This document shows positions 26,278 to 35,023 of a stretch of 64,000 nt of DNA, piece by piece; position 1 is the stretch's first letter, and every line of letters begins with the position of its first letter. The position numbers and the translations under genes are program-made. Under the pieces are notes generated by a model. That model ran no database searches. It worked only from the letters and a program-made list of their open reading frames with translations, and was not told the origin of the DNA. The stretch is from Phoenicibacter sp963592435. Lineage in GTDB: Bacteria > Actinomycetota > Coriobacteriia > Coriobacteriales > Eggerthellaceae. Where the stretch lies: the NCBI GenBank assembly GCA_963592435.1, contig CAVAWT010000001.1:72608-136607 (forward strand), written 5' to 3'.

Positions 26278-27754
26278 CTTTCAGAGGATCACCAACTTGA
26301 GGCAAATCTTCTTCCTTCCAACACTCACATGCAGGAAGACCTTCAATTGAGGAGCTCAAGAAAACTGGGTCTTTTCCTTCTTTTTTCTGCTGTTCGTAAT
26401 CTTTTAAAGCGACCAAAGCCCACTTTCCAAGAATTACGATGACAATTAGGTTCATGATTGCCATGAATCCCATGAAGATGTCTGCCAAATTCCACGCTAA
26501 GTCAAACGAATTAACTGCTCCGTAAAGAATTGCTATTAGACAGAAAACGCGGAACACAACGAGAGCATTTTGATTTTTCGTGATGAACTTGAAGTTAGAT
26601 TCTGCATAAAAGTAGTTTCCAATGAGGGAAGAATATGCAAAAGCGAAAATTGCAAAAGTGATGAAATGAATGCCGATGACGCCGACTGAGTCCTGAACAG
26701 CCTGTTGAACAAGCGGAATGCCCTTAAACTGAGCCGCAGTTGCAGGATCTTTAACAACGAACAGACCAACTATGAAGGCCGAGCATGAGCAGATGAGAAT
26801 TGTGTCGATGTAGACAGACAAACTTTGAACGAGTCCTTGCTTCACAGGGTGAGAAACAGAAGCAGATGCTGCTGCGTTTGGAGCAGAACCCATGCCAGCT
26901 TCGTTGGAATAGAGACCACGCTTAATACCAAGCATAACAACCGAACCTGTGAACCCACCGAAAATTGCTTGCCAGTCAAAAGCGGCACTAAAAATTGACC
27001 CAAACATTTCTGGGATGTATTGCGCATTAGAAATTGTTGTCCAAACTGCAACGAAGATGTATGCAAATGCCATGATTGGTACAACAATTGAGGTGATAAC
27101 CGAAATGCGTTTTGCACCTCCGAAAATAACGGCTGCCGTCATGAGAACCAAAATCGACCCGAGAACAAGCGCACCACCGTTAGTTTGGTAGTCGGGCATA
27201 TAATACTCAAGTGAAGAACACGCATTAAAAGCTTGTAAGCCATTAAAACCAAAGGCGAAACATAGAATCAACAAAACTGAAAATAGAATTCCAAACCCTC
27301 TGCTTCCTAAGCCCTGTTGAATGTAGTAGGCAGGACCACCACGGAAGGCACCGTCTTTTTCTTTCACCTTCCAAATTTGTGCGAGTGTTGATTCAATGAA
27401 TGCTGAAGCTGCGCCAAAAATTGCCATTGCCCACATCCAGAAGATCGCGCCCAAACCACCTGTAATAGTTCCAGTTGTCACACCTGCGATTGCGCTTGCA
27501 ACGCCTGCAATGTTACCAGTTCCAACACGACTTGCAGTTGAAACCATCAGTGCTTGAAATGAAGAAACAGAAGATTCGCCCTCGACGTGTTTCTTTTCAG
27601 TGACTTGACGAAACATGTCACCAATAAATCTAATTTGGACAAACCTAGTGCGAAATGAGAAATAAATCCCGACTGCCACAAGCAAAATTAACAAGACATA
27701 AGTGTACATCCATGTGTCAAAGTCACCGGTGACCTGAATCAGCCATTCATTCAT
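26249..27754 (-). CDS. AGCS family sodium:alanine/glycine symporter (first paralogue)
   Basis: 501 residues, about ten membrane helices. Family signatures: FQALMVSTASRVGTGNIAGVA, GPGAIFWMW-like GGLGAIFWMWAMAIFGAAS, GGPAYYIQQGLG and GLYSNEAGMGSAPNAAASA. These proteins take up alanine, glycine or serine with sodium. The cytoplasmic C-terminal tail of about 50 residues is longer than in the second paralogue. It heads a short unit with the riboflavin kinase gene, which overlaps its 3' end. Confidence 0.92.
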   Translation of the reverse strand: MNEWLIQVTGDFDTWMYTYVLLILLVAVGIYFSFRTRFVQIRFIGDMFRQVTEKKHVEGESSVSSFQALMVSTASRVGTGNIAGVASAIAGVTTGTITGGLGAIFWMWAMAIFGAASAFIESTLAQIWKVKEKDGAFRGGPAYYIQQGLGSRGFGILFSVLLILCFAFGFNGLQAFNACSSLEYYMPDYQTNGGALVLGSILVLMTAAVIFGGAKRISVITSIVVPIMAFAYIFVAVWTTISNAQYIPEMFGSIFSAAFDWQAIFGGFTGSVVMLGIKRGLYSNEAGMGSAPNAAASASVSHPVKQGLVQSLSVYIDTILICSCSAFIVGLFVVKDPATAAQFKGIPLVQQAVQDSVGVIGIHFITFAIFAFAYSSLIGNYFYAESNFKFITKNQNALVVFRVFCLIAILYGAVNSFDLAWNLADIFMGFMAIMNLIVIVILGKWALVALKDYEQQKKEGKDPVFLSSSIEGLPACECWKEEDLPQVGDPLKDVIVEPLQE

Positions 27755-27794
27755 GTGTTACTCCTTATTAGAAACGAAATTAAAAAAATAAACT

Positions 27795-27821
27795 AAATAA
27801 AGTATATAACAAACTTTATTT
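27795..27821 (-). terminator. AT-rich hairpin after the P-type ATPase gene
   Basis: AAATAAAGT (27795-27803) and ACTTTATTT (27813-27821) form a perfect 9-bp inverted repeat with a 9-base loop, overlapping the ATPase stop codon. On the minus strand it is followed by a T-rich run ending in TTTTTTT. It may terminate the serC-to-ATPase transcript; the arm is weak in GC, and the loop also carries a TATA-like sequence that could serve the AGCS promoter. Confidence 0.5.
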
Positions 27822-29882
27822 AAGCAACGCTGTCGTGTTTTTGGCAGACAGGGCAACGGTTGAAAGATTGTGCAGTGTTGCCGCCTTTTCAGGACTCAAA
27901 ACCCCAGAAAGACCGAGCAAAATTAACATCGTGTTAAACTTGACGATGAACTCATATGAATTTGAAATTCGCCTTGTCAATGCGACAGAAAGTTTTTTAA
28001 GCGTGATCAAAGAATTAAGATCGGAGTTAAGAACAGTGACATCTGCCACACTTCTTGCAATATCAGAAGCATCGCTCATCGCAACTGAAACGTCAGCGCA
28101 GGCAAGTGCAGGAGAATCATTAATCCCATCTCCAACAAATGAGCAAACATGCCCTTTTCTCTTCATTTCTTCAACATACTTAGCTTTGTCTTCAGGGAGA
28201 ACTTGCGCGAAGTAGCCATCTAAATCAAGCTTCTCAGCAACTCTCTTTGCGCAATTTTCTGAGTCACCAGTTAACATGACAATGTTCGAAAACCCAACTT
28301 CTCTTAAGTTTTTAATTACGTCTTTTGCATTTTCACGAAGTGGATCTTCCACTTCGATTGCGCCTTCCAAGACACCATCTATTGCTAAGTAGACTAAAGA
28401 GCCCAATGTTTTTTCAATGTCACTTGGCTTTTTGACACCTTCGTCTTCAAAAACGAAGTGAGCGCTGCCCAAAACAACACGCTTGCCTTCAACAGTTGAA
28501 GCAATGCCGTGTGCGACGATGTATTCAATGTCGCTGTGAAGTTCATTTCTGTGAACCAAATTTGCATCTTCTGCAGCCGAAACTATTGCTCTTGCAACTG
28601 AATGAGGATAGTGCTCTTCCAGACAAGCAGCAAACTTCAAGATGTCATTTTCATCAAGACTTCCAAACGTCAGCACTCGACTCACTTTTGGACATGCTTT
28701 GGTTAAAGTTCCCGTCTTATCAAAAAGAATTGTGTCCGATTCTGCAAACTTTTCAAGGAATTTGCCACCTTTTGCAACGATGTTGTGTGATGTGGCTTCG
28801 CGCATAGCACTCATGACTGCTATTGGAGTTGACAACTTGATTGCGCAAGAATAGTCAACCATTAGAACACTTAAAGCTCGCTGAACACTGCGAGTGAGAA
28901 CTAAGTCAAGAAGGAAAAGTCCAAGAGAGAATGGAACGACTTTGTCTGCCAGAAGCTCAGCTTTGCTTTGCGCTCTTGATTTTAAACTTTGTGAGTTTTC
29001 AACCATGTCAACTATTGAATCAATTCTCGATTGTCCTGCTTTTGCTTTGACGACAACAACGATTGATCCGCTCTCGACAACCGTGCCTGCATGAACATAG
29101 CTTCCTTCAAATTTGGGCGCAAGGTCGCTCTCACCAGTCATAGTTGCTTCGTTAACCTCCGCCGAACCTTCAAATATCTCACCATCGATTGGGATAACGG
29201 AGCCTTGGCGAACACGAATTTTATCTCCAATTTCAACTTTTTCAATTGGCACTTCTGTTTCTGTATCACCATCAACTAACCAAACTTTTTCCGCACAAAT
29301 CGACAAGTTTTGGCGAAGCGCATTTCTTGTTCTTGCTTGAGTGTGCTGTGCCATGATGTCTGAGATTCCAAGCAAAAACATGACTTGACCCGCGGTTTTT
29401 GTGTGACCAGTCAAAAGTGCTGTTCCGATGGCCGTCGCATCGAGCACTTCAACTGGCAATTTGTGCGATCTTAAGGCTTTAACAGCATCCATAACGTATG
29501 GGATGGCATTAAAAGCAGTCCAGAGCTGTCTAGTTTTTAGGGGCAGAAGAGCGCTTTTTGCAACTCGAGACGCTATTGCTCCTGCAATGTCAAACCAAAA
29601 ATCGTTGTCGAGCGTCGAAAGATCACTCTCAGCATCCTCTTCAGTTGATGGCAAATTGTAAACATCAAGAGAGTCGAGTAAGTTTAAAGCTTCAAGTCTT
29701 GCAGAATGACAAGAATAGATAACAAGAATCGAGCCGTTCCTAGGGCGAATGTAAGCCTTATCGACACCTTCGATTTTGCGCAACTCAACGCTCACTCCTC
29801 GAGCAGTCGATTCATCGAAGATCCATTTTCCAACAACAGCTCTAAGCCGTCTTGGCTTATCATATGAAATTTTATAGAACAA
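27816..29882 (-). CDS. P1B-type heavy-metal ATPase with an unusual YSCA motif
   Basis: 688 residues. It has TGES (249-252) in the actuator domain, the phosphorylation motif DKTGT (388-392), and GDGINDSPAL in the hinge. The usual CPx/SPC metal motif in the membrane helix before the catalytic loop is replaced by YSCA (344-347, in DYSCAIKLSTPIA). The N-terminal 60 residues resemble a degenerate HMA domain without the CxxC pair. The Pro-less SCA motif suggests a substrate other than copper, perhaps manganese or iron; this cannot be settled here. The gene lies 9 bases after the DUF6110 gene, and pairing of these two is seen in related anaerobes. Confidence 0.85.
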   Translation of the reverse strand: MFYKISYDKPRRLRAVVGKWIFDESTARGVSVELRKIEGVDKAYIRPRNGSILVIYSCHSARLEALNLLDSLDVYNLPSTEEDAESDLSTLDNDFWFDIAGAIASRVAKSALLPLKTRQLWTAFNAIPYVMDAVKALRSHKLPVEVLDATAIGTALLTGHTKTAGQVMFLLGISDIMAQHTQARTRNALRQNLSICAEKVWLVDGDTETEVPIEKVEIGDKIRVRQGSVIPIDGEIFEGSAEVNEATMTGESDLAPKFEGSYVHAGTVVESGSIVVVVKAKAGQSRIDSIVDMVENSQSLKSRAQSKAELLADKVVPFSLGLFLLDLVLTRSVQRALSVLMVDYSCAIKLSTPIAVMSAMREATSHNIVAKGGKFLEKFAESDTILFDKTGTLTKACPKVSRVLTFGSLDENDILKFAACLEEHYPHSVARAIVSAAEDANLVHRNELHSDIEYIVAHGIASTVEGKRVVLGSAHFVFEDEGVKKPSDIEKTLGSLVYLAIDGVLEGAIEVEDPLRENAKDVIKNLREVGFSNIVMLTGDSENCAKRVAEKLDLDGYFAQVLPEDKAKYVEEMKRKGHVCSFVGDGINDSPALACADVSVAMSDASDIARSVADVTVLNSDLNSLITLKKLSVALTRRISNSYEFIVKFNTMLILLGLSGVLSPEKAATLHNLSTVALSAKNTTALLK

Positions 29883-29891
29883 AGAAGTGTG

Positions 29892-30215
29892 CTATTTTGC
29901 TCTGGCTTTTGCCTTCTTTGTTTTTTCCATTTCTTTTTCGACTTCCGCGCGAACACGCTTTTCAATCTCTGCTTCTTTTTCAGCTTGAAGAGAGATCATT
30001 TTTGCTTCTTCGCGAGCGTCTGCTGTGACGTCTTCTGCCTCGTCTTTGATTGACTGAACTGCTTCAGAAACGCTGTCTTTAATTATCATTCCTTTGGCAG
30101 TTGCCTTCACGAGTGCGCCACGAACACATTTTGCTTGCAAGATCCCTGCAATGAGACCAGATGCAGCAACGCCACCAACGAAAGCCCAAACTTGTTTAGA
30201 TCCTAAAATGTTCAT
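29892..30215 (-). CDS. Small DUF6110-like membrane-associated coiled-coil protein
   Basis: 107 residues: a hydrophobic N-terminus with GGVAASGLIAGIL (about residues 8-27), then a long charged helix with heptad-like Glu/Lys/Ala composition (EEAKMISLQAEKEAEIEKRVRAE is part of it) ending in KKAKARAK. It resembles DUF6110 proteins that sit next to P-type ATPases in Clostridia and Coriobacteriia. Function is unknown; tight spacing to the ATPase suggests a subunit or modulator. Confidence 0.65.
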   Translation of the reverse strand: MNILGSKQVWAFVGGVAASGLIAGILQAKCVRGALVKATAKGMIIKDSVSEAVQSIKDEAEDVTADAREEAKMISLQAEKEAEIEKRVRAEVEKEMEKTKKAKARAK

Positions 30216-30248
30216 ATTAAAAACCTTTCAACTAAATTGTTTTATTAA

Positions 30249-31826
30249 TTATAAACTAATTCTAAAGAGATTTTTTAAGTCAATCAGACTGTTGAATTCG
30301 TCCAAAACTTCATCGCTAACTTCTTCAGCAACATTGACATAGACAAGCGCAGTTGAGTCGTCGGGCGACGTTGCGATTTGCATAGTCGATATGTTTATTC
30401 CATGATCTCCAAGAACAGTGCCGATTATTCCGCAAATTCCTGGCTGGTCTGGGTATTCAAACACTATAGAGTTTTTGGCTGGAACAACATCGATTTTGTA
30501 ATCAAGAATAGAGATTATTCGAGGCAATTTCTCAGAACCAAAAACAGTTGCTGCCACCTTTATTCCATCAGCATCAATTTCAATTCCTGAAGCATATTCA
30601 TCTGCCACATCTGTTTTTGTGCACTCAATGTCAACGCCGTGGCGCTCAGCATATCTTCTTGCTTCGAGCATTGTTGCGCACTGAGCATGCTTTGAAGCGA
30701 GCATTCCTTCCAAAACTGAAGCGACAAGAGCCGTTGGATCAAGCTCTGCCAAGTTGCCCATCGTTTTTACTGATACGTTTCTCGGAACTGAACCTTTAAT
30801 CTGGAGCGCAATCCTTCCCAACATATTTGCAGCTGGGATGAAAGGTGCGATGTGTCGAGACATTTCATTTCCTGATCCAGTTGCAGTTAGAGCTGTCGGG
30901 ACAAGCGAGCCCTCCAGTCCAGCCCAGACATAATCTGCAATTTGCACACCACTTCTCACTTGTGCCTCTTCGGTCAAGGCAGAGATGTGAGGAGTAATTA
31001 TTGCTGAATCGAGTGAGTGCAAAGGAGAATCTTGACAAGGTTCTTCATCAAAAACGTCAACACCACAAGCTGCAATTTTTCTTGCTGCAACAAAATCCGA
31101 GAGTGAGTTCATGTCAACAATTGCAGGGCGAGAAGTGTTAATAAAAATGACACCTGTCTTCATTTTTGAAAACTCTTCAGCGCCAAACATTCCTTTTGTT
31201 GTTGAAGTCACTGGAAGATGTATTGACACGAAATCTGCTTGCTGCAAAATTGAATCCATGTCGTTAATCAAACTAACGCCAAGTTGAGTTGCGCGCTCAG
31301 GGTTGCAGTAGGGATCATAAGCTAAAACACGCATTCCAAATGCAGAGGCTCGTTCTGCAACCATTCCACCAACGCGACCAAGTCCAAAAAGCGCGAGTGT
31401 TTTTGCGTATAGCTCAACACCTTTGAAGTTTTCACGCTTCCACTCGTGTTTGTGCATCGTTTCATTTGCTTGAGGAACTTTTCTTGCACAAGAAAGCATG
31501 AGAGCAAAAGTGTGTTCAGCTGCTGAGACTATGTTAGACGTTGGCGCATTGCAAACGATGATGTCGAGCTCATTTGCAGCTTCGATGTCGATGTTATCGG
31601 TTGTGACTCCAGCTCTACCAACAACTTTTAACCTCCTGCCTGCTCGAAGAAGCTCTTCATCAACAAGAGTTGCACTTCTGACGATCAAAGCGTCATAATC
31701 TGGAATTACACTTAAAAGCTGTGTGTGAGTGAGCCCGAGCTCAACATCAACAATGAAACCTCGCGATTTGAGAGACTCAATCCCCTCCTCAGCAATAACT
31801 TCAGTAACAAGAATTTTTAGTTGCAT
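30249..31826 (-). CDS. serA: D-3-phosphoglycerate dehydrogenase
   Basis: 525 residues, the long three-domain form. It oxidises 3-phosphoglycerate to 3-phosphohydroxypyruvate, the first step of serine synthesis. The NAD-binding motif is GLGRVGGMVAERA, the catalytic region has HLPVTSTTKGM, and STPHISALTEEAQ-like ITPHISALTEEA carries the catalytic His. An ASB domain and a C-terminal ACT domain (IVFEYPDQPGICGIIGTVL) for serine feedback follow. It is 39 bases downstream of serC. Confidence 0.95.
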   Translation of the reverse strand: MQLKILVTEVIAEEGIESLKSRGFIVDVELGLTHTQLLSVIPDYDALIVRSATLVDEELLRAGRRLKVVGRAGVTTDNIDIEAANELDIIVCNAPTSNIVSAAEHTFALMLSCARKVPQANETMHKHEWKRENFKGVELYAKTLALFGLGRVGGMVAERASAFGMRVLAYDPYCNPERATQLGVSLINDMDSILQQADFVSIHLPVTSTTKGMFGAEEFSKMKTGVIFINTSRPAIVDMNSLSDFVAARKIAACGVDVFDEEPCQDSPLHSLDSAIITPHISALTEEAQVRSGVQIADYVWAGLEGSLVPTALTATGSGNEMSRHIAPFIPAANMLGRIALQIKGSVPRNVSVKTMGNLAELDPTALVASVLEGMLASKHAQCATMLEARRYAERHGVDIECTKTDVADEYASGIEIDADGIKVAATVFGSEKLPRIISILDYKIDVVPAKNSIVFEYPDQPGICGIIGTVLGDHGINISTMQIATSPDDSTALVYVNVAEEVSDEVLDEFNSLIDLKNLFRISL

Positions 31827-31865
31827 AAAAATTATCCTTAAAAAAAGATTTAAAAATTAAAAGCT

Positions 31866-32951
31866 CTATTTAGTGTTTTCTTTCTCAAATTTCTCCATGA
31901 AGTCAACGAGTGCTTGAACTCCAGCTTCTGGCATGGCGTTATAGATGCTAGCACGCATTCCACCAACACTTCTGTGCCCTTTTAGAGAGACCAATCCGCA
32001 GTCAGCTGCTTCTGAGACGAATTTTGCATCCAAATCCGAATCACCTGTGACAAAAGGAACGTTCATTTTTGAACGAGAAGCAGGTTCAACTGGGCTTTTA
32101 AAGAGTTTCGATGAATCAATGAAGTCATAAAGAAGTTTAGCTTTTCTCTCGTTTAGTTCTTTCATTCTTGATAGTCCACCAGAGACTTGCAACCACTTGA
32201 ATGTGAGGCCACAGACATAGATTCCCCAGCAGTTTGGTGTGTTCATCAAGCTGTTTGCATCATCCATTTTCTTATAATTGAGAATTGAAGGCGTGAAAGG
32301 AAGGACATCTTCTGTAATCAAATCTTTTCTTATTATTATTATTGCAAGCCCAGCGGGTCCAATGTTTTTCTGAACTCCTCCATACAAAATGCCATATTTT
32401 GAGACATCTTGAGGTTCACTTAAAAACATGGAAGAAACGTCACTCACTAAAGGAATGTCGCCTGTGTCAGGTAATTGTGAATAGGTTGTGCCATAAACAG
32501 TTTCATTTTGGCAAATGTAGACATAGTCTGCATCGCCTCTGAATTGCATTTTTGTTACATCAGGGATGTATGTGTAGTTTTTGTCTTCTGAAGAGGCAAC
32601 AACGTTAACATCTCCATACATCTTTGCCTCAGAAATTGCCTTTTTTGACCAGTTGCCAGTTTGAACATAATCAGCCTTTTTGTTTTTCATCAAGTTCATT
32701 GGAATTGCTGCAAACTGGGCAGTTGCTCCACCCTGCATAAATAAGACTGTATAGTTGTTGGGAATGTTTAAAAGTGATCTCAAGTCAGCTTCTGCAAGCT
32801 CAATGATCTCAGCAAAATTTTCTGATCGGTGACTCAATTCCATAACACTCATGCCATGCATGTTGTAATCAACTGCACCTCGGCTTGCTTCTTGCAAAAC
32901 AGGATAGGGCAACATTGCTGGTCCTGCTGAAAAATTGTAAACGCGTTCCAT
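31866..32951 (-). CDS. serC: Phosphoserine aminotransferase
   Basis: 361 residues. A PLP enzyme that turns 3-phosphohydroxypyruvate into phosphoserine. Signatures: NFSAGPAMLP at the start, MELSHRS, FMQGGATAQFAAIPMN, and YGGVQKNIGPAG with the PLP lysine. The ribosome site AAGGAGG lies 9 bases before the ATG, one of the strongest in the window, consistent with the first gene of the serC-serA operon. serB is not in the window. Confidence 0.96.
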   Translation of the reverse strand: MERVYNFSAGPAMLPYPVLQEASRGAVDYNMHGMSVMELSHRSENFAEIIELAEADLRSLLNIPNNYTVLFMQGGATAQFAAIPMNLMKNKKADYVQTGNWSKKAISEAKMYGDVNVVASSEDKNYTYIPDVTKMQFRGDADYVYICQNETVYGTTYSQLPDTGDIPLVSDVSSMFLSEPQDVSKYGILYGGVQKNIGPAGLAIIIIRKDLITEDVLPFTPSILNYKKMDDANSLMNTPNCWGIYVCGLTFKWLQVSGGLSRMKELNERKAKLLYDFIDSSKLFKSPVEPASRSKMNVPFVTGDSDLDAKFVSEAADCGLVSLKGHRSVGGMRASIYNAMPEAGVQALVDFMEKFEKENTK

Positions 32952-33024
32952 AACTAAAAGAGCCTCCTTGTTTATTAAAAAAAGTTTAACAACTTAATTT
33001 ATAACACATAAAGTGTTGACTTGG

Positions 33025-33903
33025 TTATCCAACACAGGCTAAAAACCGATCTTTGCCAACAAGATCTTTCATGATGGTAACTTTGTTTAAGCCAGCCTTT
33101 TCTGCAAATTCTTTTGCTTTTTTAAGAGTTGTCTCATGCAATTCAAACAAGATGATGCCTTCATCTTCAACGAGAGTTCGTGCTTGAACAAGGATTTTTT
33201 TAAAAACCTCAAGGCCATCTTTTCCGCCCTTAAGAGCCTCGATCGGTTCAAACCTTCTCACATCAACAGGCAAACTCATGATTTCATCATCAGGAACGTA
33301 AGGAGGATTGCTTATTATTGCGCTAAACTGATTTGTTGCATGCTGGAAATAGTCAAAATTGTCAAGGCACTCACATTGCTCAAAGTCAATTTTGTCTTCC
33401 ACATCATATTTTTTTGCATTTCGCTTTGCGACTTTGAGTGCACTTGCAGAAATGTCGGTTGCATAAACGTGCGAATTTTCAATTTCAGTGGCACATGAAA
33501 TTGCCAAACACCCGCTTCCTGTGCCAACATCAGCAATTAAAGGATTTTTAACGTTGTTTTCTTTTAAATAGTAAGAAACGATGTCAACCATCATTTCAGT
33601 TTCTGGTCGTGGAATTAAAACATCTCTGTTAACTTCTAAGTCGAGAAAACGAAAAGGTGCATGACCGAGCACATACTGAACAGGCTCTCCCAAAGCAATT
33701 CTGTCACATATTGGATCAATCATGTCGCACTCCCGCTGAGTCAACATTGGTTTTTTAATCAACGCTTTTGAAAATGGCATATCGACAACGTCTGAAATAA
33801 CAAGTCTCGCTAAGTTGTCTGGATTTGCAATTTTATGATCTGTCAGAAACTTTGTGACATAATCTTCGGCAAGTTTAATCGGTGTTGTTTTTTCGTTTTT
33901 CAT
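33025..33903 (-). CDS. prmC: Peptide chain release factor N5-glutamine methyltransferase
   Basis: 292 residues. PrmC methylates the GGQ glutamine of release factors. It has the SAM-binding DVGTGSGCLAIS and the catalytic NPPYVP motif, preceded by an N-terminal helical domain with RPETEMMVD. It follows prfA by 37 bases, the usual arrangement of substrate and modifier. Confidence 0.95.
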   Translation of the reverse strand: MKNEKTTPIKLAEDYVTKFLTDHKIANPDNLARLVISDVVDMPFSKALIKKPMLTQRECDMIDPICDRIALGEPVQYVLGHAPFRFLDLEVNRDVLIPRPETEMMVDIVSYYLKENNVKNPLIADVGTGSGCLAISCATEIENSHVYATDISASALKVAKRNAKKYDVEDKIDFEQCECLDNFDYFQHATNQFSAIISNPPYVPDDEIMSLPVDVRRFEPIEALKGGKDGLEVFKKILVQARTLVEDEGIILFELHETTLKKAKEFAEKAGLNKVTIMKDLVGKDRFLACVG

Positions 33904-33940
33904 AATTAAAATTAAAAGGTTAATGAATATATAAAAAAAA

Positions 33941-35014
33941 CTAAACTGCTTCTTCTAATTTTTGCGCTCGATCTGCGGCTTGCAAGGCATTTATCATGTC
34001 GATCAGCTTGTCTCCTAACAAGACTCCATCATAAGTCATAGAGCATCCAATGCGATGATCAGTCACTCTGTCTTGAGGTGCGTTGTAGGTCCTAATTTTT
34101 TCTGCACGATCTCCACTGCCGATCTGAGCAAGTCTTTTTGCTCCTTCTTCAGCTTGTTGATCTGCAAGCATTTTTTCATAGAGTCTCGCCCTCAAAACGC
34201 TCATCGCAGCTATTTTGTTTTGAAGTTGTGACTTTTGGTCTTGTGATTGAACAACAAGCCCTGTCGGCAAGTGAGTAATCCTGACTGCTGAGTCAGTTGT
34301 GTTGACGCATTGCCCACCAGGTCCTCCAGCGCGAAAAACATCGATTCTTAAATCGCCTTCGTTGATTTCCACTTCAACTTCGTCAGCTTCTGGCAAAACA
34401 GCAACTGTGGCTGTGGACGTGTGAATTCTTCCTTGACTTTCAGTTTTTGGAACTCTTTGAACACGATGAACTCCACTTTCAAACTTCATCAAAGAATAGA
34501 CGTAATTTCCTTTGACTTTAAACTGGATTTCTTTATAGCCCCCCACCTCAGAAGCTGAGACATCCATAAGCTCAATTTTCCACTTCTGGTCAGCGCAAAA
34601 ACGCTCATACATTTTAAACAAGTCACCAGCAAAAATTGCTGCCTCATCCCCTCCTGCAGCCGCTCGAATCTCAACGATGATGTCTTTTTCATCTGCAGGA
34701 TCCTCCGGTATTAGCAAAACTTTAATTTGTTCTTCTAGGGAAGGAAGCTGTGGTTCAATCCTTGCAATTTCTTCGGTTGCAAAAGATTTCATCTCCGAAT
34801 CGCTGAGCATTTCTTTTGCTTCTTCAAGATCGCTTGTCAGTTGAACATAATTTTTTGCAAGATTTGCAAGCTCACCTTGGTGGGAATATTCCTTTGCAAG
34901 TCTGTTATATTCTTTTTGGTCTGAAATGACTTCTGGATCAGCCATCTTCTTTTCCAGATCAGAATAGGCCTCCAGAAAATCTTCCATTTTGCTTTTAAGT
35001 TCAGTGTCTGCCAT
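33941..35014 (-). CDS. prfA: Peptide chain release factor 1
   Basis: 357 residues. RF1 releases peptides at UAA and UAG. The GGQ motif lies in FRAGGPGGQCVN and the anticodon-like PxT region is within the KVPKTESQGRIHTS neighbourhood. It lies 9 bases after thrS and is followed by prmC, forming thrS-prfA-prmC. Confidence 0.96.
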   Translation of the reverse strand: MADTELKSKMEDFLEAYSDLEKKMADPEVISDQKEYNRLAKEYSHQGELANLAKNYVQLTSDLEEAKEMLSDSEMKSFATEEIARIEPQLPSLEEQIKVLLIPEDPADEKDIIVEIRAAAGGDEAAIFAGDLFKMYERFCADQKWKIELMDVSASEVGGYKEIQFKVKGNYVYSLMKFESGVHRVQRVPKTESQGRIHTSTATVAVLPEADEVEVEINEGDLRIDVFRAGGPGGQCVNTTDSAVRITHLPTGLVVQSQDQKSQLQNKIAAMSVLRARLYEKMLADQQAEEGAKRLAQIGSGDRAEKIRTYNAPQDRVTDHRIGCSMTYDGVLLGDKLIDMINALQAADRAQKLEEAV

Positions 35015-35023
35015 GGTCTCACC

